Below are positions 1 through 9,630 of a stretch of 64,000 nucleotides of DNA, one piece after another (position 1 is the first letter of the stretch; each line of letters begins with the position of its first letter). A program made the position numbers and the translations under genes. The DNA lies in contig NZ_BARF01000050.1 in NCBI RefSeq assembly GCF_000367365.1, positions 124,001 through 188,000 of the forward strand. Reading direction: 5' to 3'. This stretch comes from Streptomyces prunicolor NBRC 13075 (GTDB lineage Bacteria > Actinomycetota > Actinomycetes > Streptomycetales > Streptomycetaceae). A model generated the notes under the pieces. It did not search any database, was not told the origin of the DNA, and was given only the letters and a program-made list of their open reading frames with translations.

Positions 1-3000
1 GTCCCCGGTCTCGCGTACGGACGGCGGCAGTCCCACCTTCGCAAGTGCCTGCGTCTCGCCCCCGAGGACGTATTCGATCCCCTGGAAGGCCGGGCCGTAC
101 TCCATCTCCGCCGCACGGAACATCCCGTAGCACTGGTCCGCCGTCAGTCGGCCGGCGTCGCAACCGGTCCGGACGGCGTCCAGGTCCAGGCGCGCCGAGC
201 CGCCGCCGTCACCGGTCAGCGGGACGGCACTGCCCTGGCAGTGCAGTACGGCCTGCTCACCGGGTTGCCCGGTGAGGGTGTACACAGCGAAGTCGAGCCT
301 GTCCGTCCGGCCGGTGTCCGCGAGCGTGAGAGCCACCTCGACGTGCGTACCGGGGCCGGACGCCTCGATAGGCGTCAGCCATACGACGTCCTCCAGCCGT
401 AGGCCTTCACCGGACGGGCCGGACGCCTGGCCGCTGCGCCGCACGGCCTCCCGGACCATTTCCAGGTACGCCGCGCCGGGCAGGATCCGCCGCCCCTTGA
501 CCTCGTGCTCGGCGAGGAAGAACTCCTCCCCCGTGAACATCGCCCGGAACCTGGGCCCTTCGTCGTCGGACACATCCGTGTGCAGCAGGGGATGGTGAAC
601 CGGCAAGTCCGTGGGCGGCAGGGGACGAGCAGGTTCGTCCGTGACGGGACCGGTGGCTTCGGCCGGAATCCAGTACCGGTCCTTGGCGAAGGGGTAGGCG
701 GGCAGGGAGACGATGGCCGGCCGGGTGTCGTAGAGCGCCTCCCAGTCGATGCCGTCACCGCCGACCCAGCCTGCCACCAACCGGGCACAGTGCTCGCGCG
801 CCGACTCCCCCGGTCCTGCCGACGCCTGGCCGACGCTGACGCCCGCAGGCCGGCCGGCCGCGCCGACCCGGCCCCGGTGGACCCACTCGTCGTCGTGGCC
901 GGCTCCGAAGGCGCGCAGCACCGTCTCGAGTTCGCTCACCGAGCGGACGACGACGCCCATCCGGTCCCGCAGCGCCTCGCGCCCGGTCTGCAGCGTGTAA
1001 GCGATGGCGGGCAGGTCCTCGTCGCCGAACGCCGCGTCCCGGAGTGCGTCGGCGAGCCGCCGCGCGTGCTCCCGCAGCCGGTCCTCGTCCCTGGCGGACA
1101 ACACGACCGCCACCGGCTGCCCACCGCGGACGACCGCAGGTGCCTCACCGCTGCCGGGTATGTACTCCTCGACGACCACGTGGGCGTAGGCACCCGATAT
1201 TCCGAAGGAGCTGATGCCCGCCCTCCTCGGGACGCCCTCGGGGCTGGCCCACTCCGCGTTCTCCGACGCCGCGCGCAGCGCCGTGCCCTCCCACTTGATG
1301 AGTTCGTTGGGGGTCTTCAGGCCCGGCAGTGCGGGAATCCGGCGGTGCCGCATCTGCAGCACGACCTTCAGCAGGCCCGCAAAGCCCGCGGCGCCCTCGG
1401 TGTGGCCGATGTTGGCCTTCGCCGATCCCACGGCGCAGAATCCCTCACGCGAGGTGAAACGGCCGAACGCCTGGCCCAGGGCCTTCATCTCGATCGGATC
1501 GCCGAGCTTGGTGCCCGTGCCGTGCGCCTCGACGTAGGTGATGGTCTCCGGATCGATCCCGGCGTCCTGCCACGCCTTGACGACGACGTTCTCCTCCCCC
1601 GCCACGCTCGGTGCGGTGAACGAAGGCGTGTAGCCGCCGTGCAGGCTGGCCGAGCCCTTGATCACGGCGTGGACTCGGTCGCCGTCCTCCTGGGCGCGAC
1701 GCAGCGGCTTCAGCAGCACGCTGCCGACGAACTCTCCCGGTACATAACCGTCCGCCGACGCGTCGAACGTATGGCACCGACCGGTCGGTGACAGCGCGCC
1801 CACACTGCTGAAGAACCGGTAGTGCTGTGACGAGAGCAGGAGGTTCACGCCCCCGACGAACGCCATGTCGCAGTCGCCGCCGCGCAAGGCCTGGCGGGCT
1901 TGGTGCAGTGCGACGAGCGAGGAGGAGCAGGCCGTGTCCACCGCCACGCTGGGACCCCTCAGGTCCAGCGCGAAGGAGATCCGGTTCGCCAGGACCGTGT
2001 GGTTGTTGCCCAGGCCGACATAGGGATCGACAGGCAGTCCGAGCTCGTTGATCCGGTCGAGGTAGTCGTGGCAGCACACGCCGACGAACACGCCCGTATT
2101 GGTGCCGCGGAGTCGGCTCATGGCGCCCGCGTCCTCGCCCGTCGCGTAGACGCTCTGCAGGAGCAGGCGCAGCTGCGGGTCCATCCACTCCGCCTCACGC
2201 GGCGAGATGTGGAAGAAATCGGCGTCGAACGTGTCCACGTCGGTGAGGAAGCCGCCCCACTTGCAGTACGTCCTGTCCCGTGCCTCGGGATCGGTGTCGT
2301 ACCACGGGCGGTAGTCCCAGCGGTCCGCGGGGATCTCGGTGATGACGTCCTTCTCGTCGATCAGGTTGCGCCAGAACTCGTCCAGGTCCGACGCACCCGG
2401 GGCCATGCCATGCATACCGATGACGGCGATGTCATGCGCTCCGGCGTCGAGCGTCGCACTGTGCGCGGGCCGAGGCCGCGGCTGCGTACCCTGGGCCGAC
2501 GGCTCCGTATCGGGTGCCGACAACGCGGTGGCAGCACCCACGCGGGCGGCGAAGACGTCGCCGTGGGCCCGCTGGAAGTGGGCGGCGAGTTCCTTCACGT
2601 TGGGGTACTCGAAGAGCAGTGCGGGACTCAGGTCGAGGCCCGTCTCCTGCTCGATCTCCTGGGTGAGCGAGACCAACTGCGCGGACGTCGCGCCCAGATC
2701 CATCAGATTGACGTGCGGCTGCACTTCTTCTGCCGTGCTGCCCAGCAACGCCGCCAGCTTCGTCGTCACATACCGCTCGATGTCCGCGTCCGGTCCTGCC
2801 GACGAGCCGGCCTTGCGCGGCGCGTTGTGATCAGGCACGGGCGGGCGGGGCCGGGGCTCCCGCTCACGGACGCGCTTCATCGAACAGCCGTTCAGTGACG
2901 CGACGACCTGGGAGGCACTGTCGACGAGGTCGGCGTCGAACACGATGAGCTCGCCGGAGTTCCTCTTCAGCCGTACGGACAACCGCACCTGCCCGGGGAC

Positions 3001-5574
3001 CGTGTCGCGGCGCACCCACAAGTCCTCCAGGCCGAAAGGCAGATAGCCGACGGCACCGTCGCCCGCCGTGAAGTGGAGGGCGGCCTGGAACGCGCTGTAG
3101 ACCAACAGCGGGTGCAACAGATGGCCGCGGTGGTCCTGCCCGGTGGCCCGCGCGAGGTCGAGCACAGCGACGACTCTGTCGTCACTCGCGTGCACCGCGG
3201 TGAGCGTCTTGAACGTGTCTCCGATGGAAATGGCCGGGTTACGGCCGTACAGCACCTCCGGATCGAGCGGGGACAGCCCCTCCGACAACCGGTCCGGATC
3301 GATCACCGCGGGCGTGGACCCGTCGTCCTGCGCTGTGCCCTCTGCGGCTGCGAGCCATTCCTGGCCGGGCCGGTGGCGGTAGAGGGCCCTGAAGGACACG
3401 GTGGTCGCCTCGGAGGCACCGGGCTCGATGCGCACCTCGACCCGGTCGCCCTCCTCGAGGGTGACCGGCCGCAGGAACCTCAGCTTGCGCAGGCGTACCT
3501 GGTCCAGGTGCGGCGACCTGCCGAGATACCAGTCGACGGCCAGGCTGAGGTGCGTCATGCCGATGAGCGTGGGGACGCCCTCCACCTTGTGGTCGCTGAC
3601 GTACGGCTCGTCGGAGTGGAAGAAGGTGCTGGGCGGGCCGACTTCGGCGACCGTGGCATCCGGCTCGGGCACGGTGACCGGTCCGGCGGGCAGCTCCGGA
3701 ACCCAGTACTTCTGCGTGGCGAACACGTAGGTCGGCAGGTGGACGCGGCGCGGGGTGTCGGCGCCGTACAACAGCCGCCAGTCGTCGTGGGTGAACGAAG
3801 CGCCGTTCACCCACGCCTGCGCCACCTGCGCCAGGTCGCCGTCGCGCAGCCAGTGACGCGTCCGGTCCTGCCCCGTGTCCCGGACCGCCTCGCGGCCGGC
3901 CTCGGAGGGGTGGATCCCGCTGCTCCTCGTTCCGCGATCGAGGTAGTCCTCCAGTGAGGCGAGCAGCGCTTGAACCGAGTCCGCCGGAAACGCGACCCGG
4001 ACCTCCATCGCCTCACGCCCCGATTGGAGTGTGTACGCGAGCGAAGCCGGATCGGGTACCGGGCCGCGATGGATGCGTTGGAGCAACTCGCGTGCCATAA
4101 CGTCGAGTTGCTCCCGTGTGGCCGCAGACAGGACGAAGAGATACGGGTTCCGGGTGGTGTCCGGCCGGGCGGTGTGCGCGGCTCGCGGGACGTACTCCTC
4201 GACGACGAGGTGAGCGTTGCTCCCGCTGAATCCGAAAGCGCTCACGGCGGCCCGGCGCGGCCTGCCGCCGGCCGGCCAGGGCGTGGCCTCGGTGGCGACG
4301 TAGAACGGCGAGGACGCGAAGTCGAAGTACGCGTTGGGTTCTGCCTGGTGAGGCGTGGGCACCAGCGTGCGGTTCTGTAGGCACAACAGCACCTTGTGCA
4401 GGCCTGCCACGCCCGCCGCCGCCGTCGTGTGGCCGATGTTGCCCTTGACCGAACCGACCGCACAGACCTGTTTGTCCTCCACGCTCTCCGCGAAGACGGC
4501 CGAGAGGGCGTCGAGTTCGATGTAGTCGCCCAGCACGGTGCCGGTGGCGTGGCACTCGACGTAGCCGATGCCGGCGGGATCGATACGGCGCCGCGTGTAC
4601 AGGTCCGACACCAGTTTGGTCTGGCTCTTGCGGCTCGGAGCCGTGATGCCGTTCGTGCTGCCGTTCTGGTTGATCGCGGAGCCGATGACGACCGCGTGGA
4701 TCGCGTCCCCGTCGCGCTCGGCGTCGGCGAGGCGCTTGAGCACCACCGCCCCCACGCCTTCACCTGGGACGAATCCGTCCGCGTTGTTGTCGAAGGGGCG
4801 GCACGCTCCTGTGCGCGAGAGCATCCCCGCGGCGCTCATGCTCAGATAGCGGCCCACTCCGAGGTGGAGGCTGACCCCGCCGGCCAGCGCCATGTCGATC
4901 TCGCCCCTGCGCAGCGCCTCGCAAGCCAGGTGCACCGCTACCAGTGAGGAGGTGCAGGCCGTGTCGACAGCGAGGGCCGGACCCGTCAGGTTGAAGTGGT
5001 AGGCGATACGTGCCGCCGCGATCGCCGCGTTGTTGCCGGTCGCGTCCACAGCGTCCGGGCTGTGCCGGGCCAGGAGCTCGCCGTATTCGTTCCCGGCGAT
5101 GCCTAGGTAGACGCCACAGCTGCTGGCGTCCAGGAGGTCGCGGCTGTAGCCCGCATCGCCGAATGCCAGGAACGCTTCCTGAAGGAACAGGCGCTGCTGC
5201 GGGTCCATCGCGCGCGCCTGCTGTGGCGTGATGTGGAAGAAGTCCGCGTCGAAGAAGTCCACGCCATCGAGCGGGCCGAGCCATTTGCAGTCCGTCGTGC
5301 CGCGTCGTTGCGGTCGCGGGTCGTAGGTGGCAGCGATGTCCCATCGGGAGGCGGGCACCTCCTGGACGGACGTCCTGCCCAGGCGGAGGTTGTCCCAGTA
5401 CTCGCCGAGGTTCGCGGCTCCTGGATACCTGCCCGCCGCGCCGACGATCGCGATGCCGGCCTGTTCCTCGTCCTTGGGCGACGGCGGGCCGTCTCCGGCC
5501 GTCAACGCGGCCCTGGCCTCGTCGAATCCGATCCGGCCCGCGCGAAGAGAACGCAGTATCTCTTTGGTTTGCAT
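1..5574 (-). CDS. Trans-AT type I polyketide synthase, KS-DH-ACP-KS-DH... (partial)
   Basis: This multidomain PKS extends and processes an ACP-bound polyketide chain. The start is the ATG at 5574, and 1858 codons are open to the window edge, so the C-terminus is missing. The N-terminus is a short helical linker typical of trans-AT PKSs. KS1 follows, with active site VDTACTSSL near residue 205, ECHATGT and GNIGHTTAAAG. No acyltransferase domain follows, so a separate AT must load malonyl units. A dehydratase-like domain has its His near residue 660 (DHKVEGVPTLIG), but the usual Pro is Ile and the usual catalytic Asp is Tyr (HPLLVYSAFQ), so it may be inactive. ACP1 has DLGATSAQ (Ser near 963). 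KS2 has VDTACSSSL near residue 1213 and EAHGTGTKLGDP. A second DH has the canonical EHEVKGRRILPG near residue 1690. No KR is seen between KS1 and KS2. It is the last gene of the leftward operon, 20 bp after ECH2. The polyketide product is not identifiable. Confidence 0.95.
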   Translation of the reverse strand, partial: MQTKEILRSLRAGRIGFDEARAALTAGDGPPSPKDEEQAGIAIVGAAGRYPGAANLGEYWDNLRLGRTSVQEVPASRWDIAATYDPRPQRRGTTDCKWLGPLDGVDFFDADFFHITPQQARAMDPQQRLFLQEAFLAFGDAGYSRDLLDASSCGVYLGIAGNEYGELLARHSPDAVDATGNNAAIAAARIAYHFNLTGPALAVDTACTSSLVAVHLACEALRRGEIDMALAGGVSLHLGVGRYLSMSAAGMLSRTGACRPFDNNADGFVPGEGVGAVVLKRLADAERDGDAIHAVVIGSAINQNGSTNGITAPSRKSQTKLVSDLYTRRRIDPAGIGYVECHATGTVLGDYIELDALSAVFAESVEDKQVCAVGSVKGNIGHTTAAAGVAGLHKVLLCLQNRTLVPTPHQAEPNAYFDFASSPFYVATEATPWPAGGRPRRAAVSAFGFSGSNAHLVVEEYVPRAAHTARPDTTRNPYLFVLSAATREQLDVMARELLQRIHRGPVPDPASLAYTLQSGREAMEVRVAFPADSVQALLASLEDYLDRGTRSSGIHPSEAGREAVRDTGQDRTRHWLRDGDLAQVAQAWVNGASFTHDDWRLLYGADTPRRVHLPTYVFATQKYWVPELPAGPVTVPEPDATVAEVGPPSTFFHSDEPYVSDHKVEGVPTLIGMTHLSLAVDWYLGRSPHLDQVRLRKLRFLRPVTLEEGDRVEVRIEPGASEATTVSFRALYRHRPGQEWLAAAEGTAQDDGSTPAVIDPDRLSEGLSPLDPEVLYGRNPAISIGDTFKTLTAVHASDDRVVAVLDLARATGQDHRGHLLHPLLVYSAFQAALHFTAGDGAVGYLPFGLEDLWVRRDTVPGQVRLSVRLKRNSGELIVFDADLVDSASQVVASLNGCSMKRVREREPRPRPPVPDHNAPRKAGSSAGPDADIERYVTTKLAALLGSTAEEVQPHVNLMDLGATSAQLVSLTQEIEQETGLDLSPALLFEYPNVKELAAHFQRAHGDVFAARVGAATALSAPDTEPSAQGTQPRPRPAHSATLDAGAHDIAVIGMHGMAPGASDLDEFWRNLIDEKDVITEIPADRWDYRPWYDTDPEARDRTYCKWGGFLTDVDTFDADFFHISPREAEWMDPQLRLLLQSVYATGEDAGAMSRLRGTNTGVFVGVCCHDYLDRINELGLPVDPYVGLGNNHTVLANRISFALDLRGPSVAVDTACSSSLVALHQARQALRGGDCDMAFVGGVNLLLSSQHYRFFSSVGALSPTGRCHTFDASADGYVPGEFVGSVLLKPLRRAQEDGDRVHAVIKGSASLHGGYTPSFTAPSVAGEENVVVKAWQDAGIDPETITYVEAHGTGTKLGDPIEMKALGQAFGRFTSREGFCAVGSAKANIGHTEGAAGFAGLLKVVLQMRHRRIPALPGLKTPNELIKWEGTALRAASENAEWASPEGVPRRAGISSFGISGAYAHVVVEEYIPGSGEAPAVVRGGQPVAVVLSARDEDRLREHARRLADALRDAAFGDEDLPAIAYTLQTGREALRDRMGVVVRSVSELETVLRAFGAGHDDEWVHRGRVGAAGRPAGVSVGQASAGPGESAREHCARLVAGWVGGDGIDWEALYDTRPAIVSLPAYPFAKDRYWIPAEATGPVTDEPARPLPPTDLPVHHPLLHTDVSDDEGPRFRAMFTGEEFFLAEHEVKGRRILPGAAYLEMVREAVRRSGQASGPSGEGLRLEDVVWLTPIEASGPGTHVEVALTLADTGRTDRLDFAVYTLTGQPGEQAVLHCQGSAVPLTGDGGGSARLDLDAVRTGCDAGRLTADQCYGMFRAAEMEYGPAFQGIEYVLGGETQALAKVGLPPSVRETGD

Positions 5575-5594
5575 GAATCACATCACCCCCATTC

Positions 5595-6344
5595 TCAAGC
5601 TCCGAACAAATCGGATACTCGCTGCTTCACTTCGGCGCGATGAAAAGTCATTTCATGCATCGCGAGTTCCTGCTCGATGGCTTGTGGCAGCGCCTCCCGA
5701 AGGGGCCGCACCAGATGGGCTTTGAGCGCCTTCAACGACACGGCCGGCTTCTGCGCCAGCTCCCTGGCCAACTGAAGTGCCTGCGGCAGGACTTCGCCAC
5801 GGGGAAGGACACGGAACGGAACCCCCCTGACAGCGAGTTCGGCTCCCCGGTAGTTCCCGCCGTTCAACAGCATTTCTTGGCCGAGGCCGAGTCCGAGTTT
5901 CCTGGGGAGGATCATCGTGGCCCCCATTCCGGGCGTGAAGCCGTAGCGCATGAAGTTCGCGGTGTACAGACTCTCGCGGCCGAGTATGACGAAATCCGCG
6001 TACAGCCCCAGCACGAATCCGCCGCCGATTCCGTGACCCTGCATGGCGGCGATGACCGGGACTTCGCACTCCAGCGCAAGACTGTACAGATTCAGGTCCG
6101 TGAATCGGCTCCTGCCTTCGTGGATCGCAAGCAGGCCGTCTTGTGTGCCACCGGAGGAGAAGTAGTTTCCGAAGCCTGTCAGGACGACCACTTTGCCGGT
6201 CCGATGCGCCTGGATCTCCGAGAAGGCGTTGATCAGCCCGTCCACCAGCTCGGCGGAGAACGAGTTCTTGCTGCGGCGATCCTGCATGGTTACCTGGAGG
6301 ACGCCCGGTTCGACCTCGCAGAGGTCCACGGCGGTTGTCGTCAC
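5595..6344 (-). CDS. Enoyl-CoA hydratase-like decarboxylase of beta-branching cassette (ECH2 type, PksI/TaY-like)
   Basis: Crotonase-fold protein of 249 aa. In beta-branching cassettes, ECH2 decarboxylates the ACP-bound glutaconyl intermediate made by HMGS and ECH1, leaving a methyl or exomethylene branch. The oxyanion-hole region reads MQGHGIGGGFVLGLYADF, followed by ESLYTANFMRYGFTPGMGAT. This resembles PksI-type decarboxylases rather than dehydratases. The GTG start at 6344 has a GGAGGTG Shine-Dalgarno (SD). It lies 25 bp after ECH1 and 20 bp before the PKS gene, in one operon. The ECH2 rather than ECH1 assignment rests on motif memory. The step is well established for the family, but its substrate here is inferred. 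Confidence 0.88.
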   Translation of the reverse strand: MTTTAVDLCEVEPGVLQVTMQDRRSKNSFSAELVDGLINAFSEIQAHRTGKVVVLTGFGNYFSSGGTQDGLLAIHEGRSRFTDLNLYSLALECEVPVIAAMQGHGIGGGFVLGLYADFVILGRESLYTANFMRYGFTPGMGATMILPRKLGLGLGQEMLLNGGNYRGAELAVRGVPFRVLPRGEVLPQALQLARELAQKPAVSLKALKAHLVRPLREALPQAIEQELAMHEMTFHRAEVKQRVSDLFGA

Positions 6345-6369
6345 GCCTGCACACCTCCGGTCCGGCGCT

Positions 6370-7134
6370 TCACTGCTGCCACGGCAGTATTCCCTCCTCG
6401 ACGTAGCGCCGAATGCGCGTCAGATTGCCCTCGTCGGTGAAGACCTCGATATTCCCCGCCACCGCGAGCGGCTTGGCCGTGGTCAGTGATTCGTTCAGCT
6501 GGTTCATATAGCGCTTGTACCGGGCGATGCCCGTCTTCGGCAGACACTTCAGCCGCGCGAGCTGTTTGCGCAGCAGGGCCTCGCTGTCCGGTCCGGCCAG
6601 GTCTGCGAGGTGGAGCCGGACCGCCTCTTCGGCGGTGAACGGCCTGGTGATCAGTGTCATATAGTGCGCGTTCTGGAATCCGCAGCGTCGAAGGAGAAAG
6701 GGCAGGACACAGGCCGGATACAAGCCGAACAGCAACTCGGAGAGGCTGAATTGGGCCTCGCTTCCGGCGACAACGATATCGCTGGCCGCAACGAGTCCGA
6801 TGCCGCCGGCGTTCGCCTTTCCTCGTACGTGCGCGACAGATACGTAAGATCCGGTGGCCAGCTTCAGAAACAATTCGTACAAGGAGTCGGGATGCTGCCC
6901 GAAAGTCTCCTCGTCGACATCCCGAGTGTTCACGTCATTAAAGTCGGCGCCGAAACAGAAGTAATCAGGAAGCCCCTCCAGAACGAGGACGGTGGCGACT
7001 TCCTCACATTGCGTCAGAACATCTGTGCATTCGGCGATCAGGCGGTCGTTGATCGTGTTCCGGTCCGTCGGCCGGTGCAGCTGAAGATGACATATGGAGT
7101 CGCGCCAGGTCACCTGTATGGTTTCGTAGTTCAT
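6370..7134 (-). CDS. Enoyl-CoA hydratase-like dehydratase of beta-branching cassette (ECH1 type, PksH/TaX-like)
   Basis: Crotonase-superfamily protein of 254 aa. ECH1 enzymes dehydrate the HMG-like adduct on the PKS ACP after HMGS action. The sequence VRGKANAGGIGLVAASDI followed by AQFSLSELLFGLYPACVLPF is the pattern I associate with PksH-type dehydratases. The start is ATG 7134 (MNYETIQV), chosen because it overlaps the stop codon of the preceding HMGS gene as ATGA. A start 9 nt upstream is also open. The tight coupling places it with HMGS1 and ECH2 in a complete beta-branch module. No frameshift or missing segment is seen. Confidence 0.88.
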   Translation of the reverse strand: MNYETIQVTWRDSICHLQLHRPTDRNTINDRLIAECTDVLTQCEEVATVLVLEGLPDYFCFGADFNDVNTRDVDEETFGQHPDSLYELFLKLATGSYVSVAHVRGKANAGGIGLVAASDIVVAGSEAQFSLSELLFGLYPACVLPFLLRRCGFQNAHYMTLITRPFTAEEAVRLHLADLAGPDSEALLRKQLARLKCLPKTGIARYKRYMNQLNESLTTAKPLAVAGNIEVFTDEGNLTRIRRYVEEGILPWQQ

Positions 7135-8393
7135 GCCACCCACCGGTACTCACGGTGGAATTCCCGGATCTCCTCAAGAACCAGTCGCTCGGAACTCTCG
7201 CCGGAACCGGAACGCGCCGCCTCGTCAGCCCCTTCGATCTTCACGTTGCGTGTGCCGAACCTCACGCCGTCGTTGGCCTGGAGCGCGGCTTCGTACTGAT
7301 CCATGGTGAGCCGGCGGCGTGCGCCCAGCTGCTCCTCGATCCCGAGCCCGCGCAGCCGATCGCTGCCGGTACGGCTCACCACACCGCTGTAGAACTCGGC
7401 GCAGCAACCCGACCCGTACGAGAAACAGCCGATGCGCTTGGGCGTGTCGAAGCTGCCGTGATCGATGATGCCGGCCAGTGACGAGAAGACACTGCCGCCC
7501 ATGATGTTCCCGGTGTGCTGGGCGTAGCGAATCCCGGGCCGGACACGCCGCTCGAAGTCCGACTCGATGTCCGCGGCCTTCGCTTTCTTCAGCTTCCGCA
7601 TCATGGTGCGATGCGCGCCCCTGACCATGCCGCCGAACGGCGTGTGGAACGCCAGGTAGTCGAAGGAGGTGTGGTAATCGGCGTCCGGGATCCTGCGCCG
7701 GTACTCCTGAAAGGTCTGCTCGCAGCAGTCCAGGTAGGACAGCAGGCCCAGGTCCGAGTCACCGGCCTCACCGTCCGGCGTGGGCCGACAGGTGTCCATG
7801 ACCTCGTATCCGTAGTAACCGTTGGCCCCGACGTCGAGCTGGAACACCTCGGGCATCTCGCTCACGAGCATCGCGGCGGCACCGGCCCCCGAGCTGGGCT
7901 CCACGAACGCCCAGTCCATCGTCAGCGAGTCCCCTCCGTCATCGACCGTGTAGCGGGAGACGTCCGTGGCGACCACCAGTGCCTTCGCACCGGGGGACAC
8001 CTGCGACAGAACGAAGTTGACCGCCATTTGCAGCCCGGCAGTCCCCGCGTAGCAGGCGTTCTTCACCTCGAAGATCCTGCAGTTGCGGTTCAGCCCGAGC
8101 CACTCGTGGAGATAACTGCCGACCGACTTCCCGAAGTCGATGCCCGATTCGGTGCAGCTGATCAGCAGTTCGATACGGTTCCTTTCCGCATCGGACAACG
8201 CGTCGAGAATCGGTCTGGCCGCGTTGACGCCGAACGTCACCGGGTCCTCACTCGGCAGCGCCACGGTCTTCCGGCTCATCAGCAGCTGTTCGAACCGTGA
8301 GGTGTCCAGTTGCCGATGCTCCATCAGTTCCCGGACGTCCACATAGGCGCTGCCGCCGAAGACGTTCATCGCCTCGATGCCAACGGGTCTCAC
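7131..8393 (-). CDS. HMG-CoA synthase-like beta-branching enzyme, copy 1
   Basis: A 420-aa HMGS homologue. It condenses a donor-ACP acetyl (or related acyl) unit with the beta-keto group of a PKS-bound chain. Catalytic residues fall exactly where expected for the family: Glu82 (CTESGID), Cys114 (KNACYAG) and His250 (AFHTPFGG). The GTG start at 8393 has a strong SD (AAGGAGGG) just upstream. Its sequence aligns closely with a second HMGS at 9948-11207, starting from the same residue. It is followed by ECH1 through an ATGA overlap and preceded by the decarboxylating KS with a 16-bp gap. Activity on malonyl-derived acetyl-ACP is family knowledge; whether this copy differs in substrate from copy 2 is unknown. 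Confidence 0.94.
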   Translation of the reverse strand: MRPVGIEAMNVFGGSAYVDVRELMEHRQLDTSRFEQLLMSRKTVALPSEDPVTFGVNAARPILDALSDAERNRIELLISCTESGIDFGKSVGSYLHEWLGLNRNCRIFEVKNACYAGTAGLQMAVNFVLSQVSPGAKALVVATDVSRYTVDDGGDSLTMDWAFVEPSSGAGAAAMLVSEMPEVFQLDVGANGYYGYEVMDTCRPTPDGEAGDSDLGLLSYLDCCEQTFQEYRRRIPDADYHTSFDYLAFHTPFGGMVRGAHRTMMRKLKKAKAADIESDFERRVRPGIRYAQHTGNIMGGSVFSSLAGIIDHGSFDTPKRIGCFSYGSGCCAEFYSGVVSRTGSDRLRGLGIEEQLGARRRLTMDQYEAALQANDGVRFGTRNVKIEGADEAARSGSGESSERLVLEEIREFHREYRWVA

Positions 8394-8409
8394 CTGTCCC
8401 CCCTCCTTG

Positions 8410-9630
8410 TCAGGATTCCGTCGCGCTGAGGCACAACGCCGTGTTCACGCCGCCGAATCCGACGCTCAGCGTCAGCGCGTGGCCGATCTCCTGCGTGACG
8501 GCCTTGTCCCTCACCCAGTTCATTTCCGGGTCGAGGGGCTGCTCCAGGTTTCGCGTCGGGTGCAGCCGGGATGCCTTCATCTGCAGGAGCGTGGCGACGA
8601 CTTCGACGGTGCCGGCCGCAGCCAGCCCGTGTCCGGTGATCGACTTGGTGGCGTTGATGGCCGCCCGGTCGAGCCCACAGCCACGGATGGCGGCCAGCTC
8701 GACCGGATCGCCGACACCTGAGCCGGTGCCGTGCGGATTGACGTAGTCGATCTGCGGCGCCGTCAACCGGGCGCGTGTCAGGGCCTGTTCGATGGCCCGT
8801 GTCTCACCCGCGGCTGACGGATCGGGGTTGCGGTTGCCGTCCAGCGCCATCGCCCAGCCGGCGAGCTTCGCATACGGTTCCACCCCGCGCTCGGCGGCGG
8901 TGGCCCTCCGCTCGACGACGACCGCGCCGCACGCTTCGCCGAAGATGAATCCGTCCCGCCGCTCGTCGAAGGGGCGGCAGGCGAGCGCGGGTTCGCCGGC
9001 GAAGCGGTCGGAACCCATCGCGCCCAGCGACCGCAACCCCTGGAGCTCCCAATAGGACAGGTCCGTCAGCGCGCCGACGGCGATACAGATGTCGGCCTCC
9101 CCCGACCGCACCAGGCGCGCCGCCTCGATGACGGCGACCTGACCGCTGGCGGAGGCGCCGCCGACAGTGTGGGCCAGACCTCGGATGCCGAACTGCTCAC
9201 TGCACAGACCGCACAGGTCACTGTCCATGAAGGACAGTCCGTAGGTCGGTGGGAGGTAGTCCAAGCGCCCCTGATAGGTCTCGTGCTTGAGCGCCAGCTC
9301 GCGCTGCTGGATGTTCGACCCGCCGACGACAAGCCCGATACGCAGCGGGTCCGCGTCCAGCAGCCGGGCTTCCTCCCATGCCTCGTGGAGCGTCAGGAGC
9401 GCCGCCCGGCCCGAGAGCCCGACAGTCCGCAGCAGTTTCCCGGGGAACCGCTCCGGCATGTCCAGGGCGGAGAGCTCGGCCCCCAGGAAAGCGGTCCCGT
9501 TGTTCCGTCCGGGCCGTTCCATGACACCGAAGGCCTGGTCACCGGCGAGCAGTGCGGCCAGGAAGGCGTCCTTCCCCTGCCCCACGGCGCTGAGCACACC
9601 GCAGCCGGTCACGAACAGGTCACTGTCCAT
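8410..9630 (-). CDS. Decarboxylating ketosynthase of beta-branching cassette (Cys to Ser)
   Basis: Free-standing KS-fold protein of 406 aa. In HMGS cassettes it decarboxylates malonyl-ACP to give acetyl-ACP for the HMGS. The usual nucleophilic Cys of the DTACSS motif is Ser160 here (TVGGASASG), which is the diagnostic change. Both His motifs remain (NPHGTGSGVGDP; KSITGHGLAAAG). The start is ATG 9630 (MDSDLF); upstream in-frame ATGs lie inside the ACP gene. It overlaps the ACP stop by 11 bp, suggesting translational coupling with its carrier partner. The alternative reading, a FabF-like condensing enzyme, is disfavoured by the missing Cys. Confidence 0.93.
   Translation of the reverse strand: MDSDLFVTGCGVLSAVGQGKDAFLAALLAGDQAFGVMERPGRNNGTAFLGAELSALDMPERFPGKLLRTVGLSGRAALLTLHEAWEEARLLDADPLRIGLVVGGSNIQQRELALKHETYQGRLDYLPPTYGLSFMDSDLCGLCSEQFGIRGLAHTVGGASASGQVAVIEAARLVRSGEADICIAVGALTDLSYWELQGLRSLGAMGSDRFAGEPALACRPFDERRDGFIFGEACGAVVVERRATAAERGVEPYAKLAGWAMALDGNRNPDPSAAGETRAIEQALTRARLTAPQIDYVNPHGTGSGVGDPVELAAIRGCGLDRAAINATKSITGHGLAAAGTVEVVATLLQMKASRLHPTRNLEQPLDPEMNWVRDKAVTQEIGHALTLSVGFGGVNTALCLSATES

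Noticed and set aside
505..1791. Long plus-strand open frame inside the PKS gene
   Set aside because: It is the antisense shadow of the PKS, with no domain and no SD. The minus-strand frame has clear KS, DH and ACP motifs.
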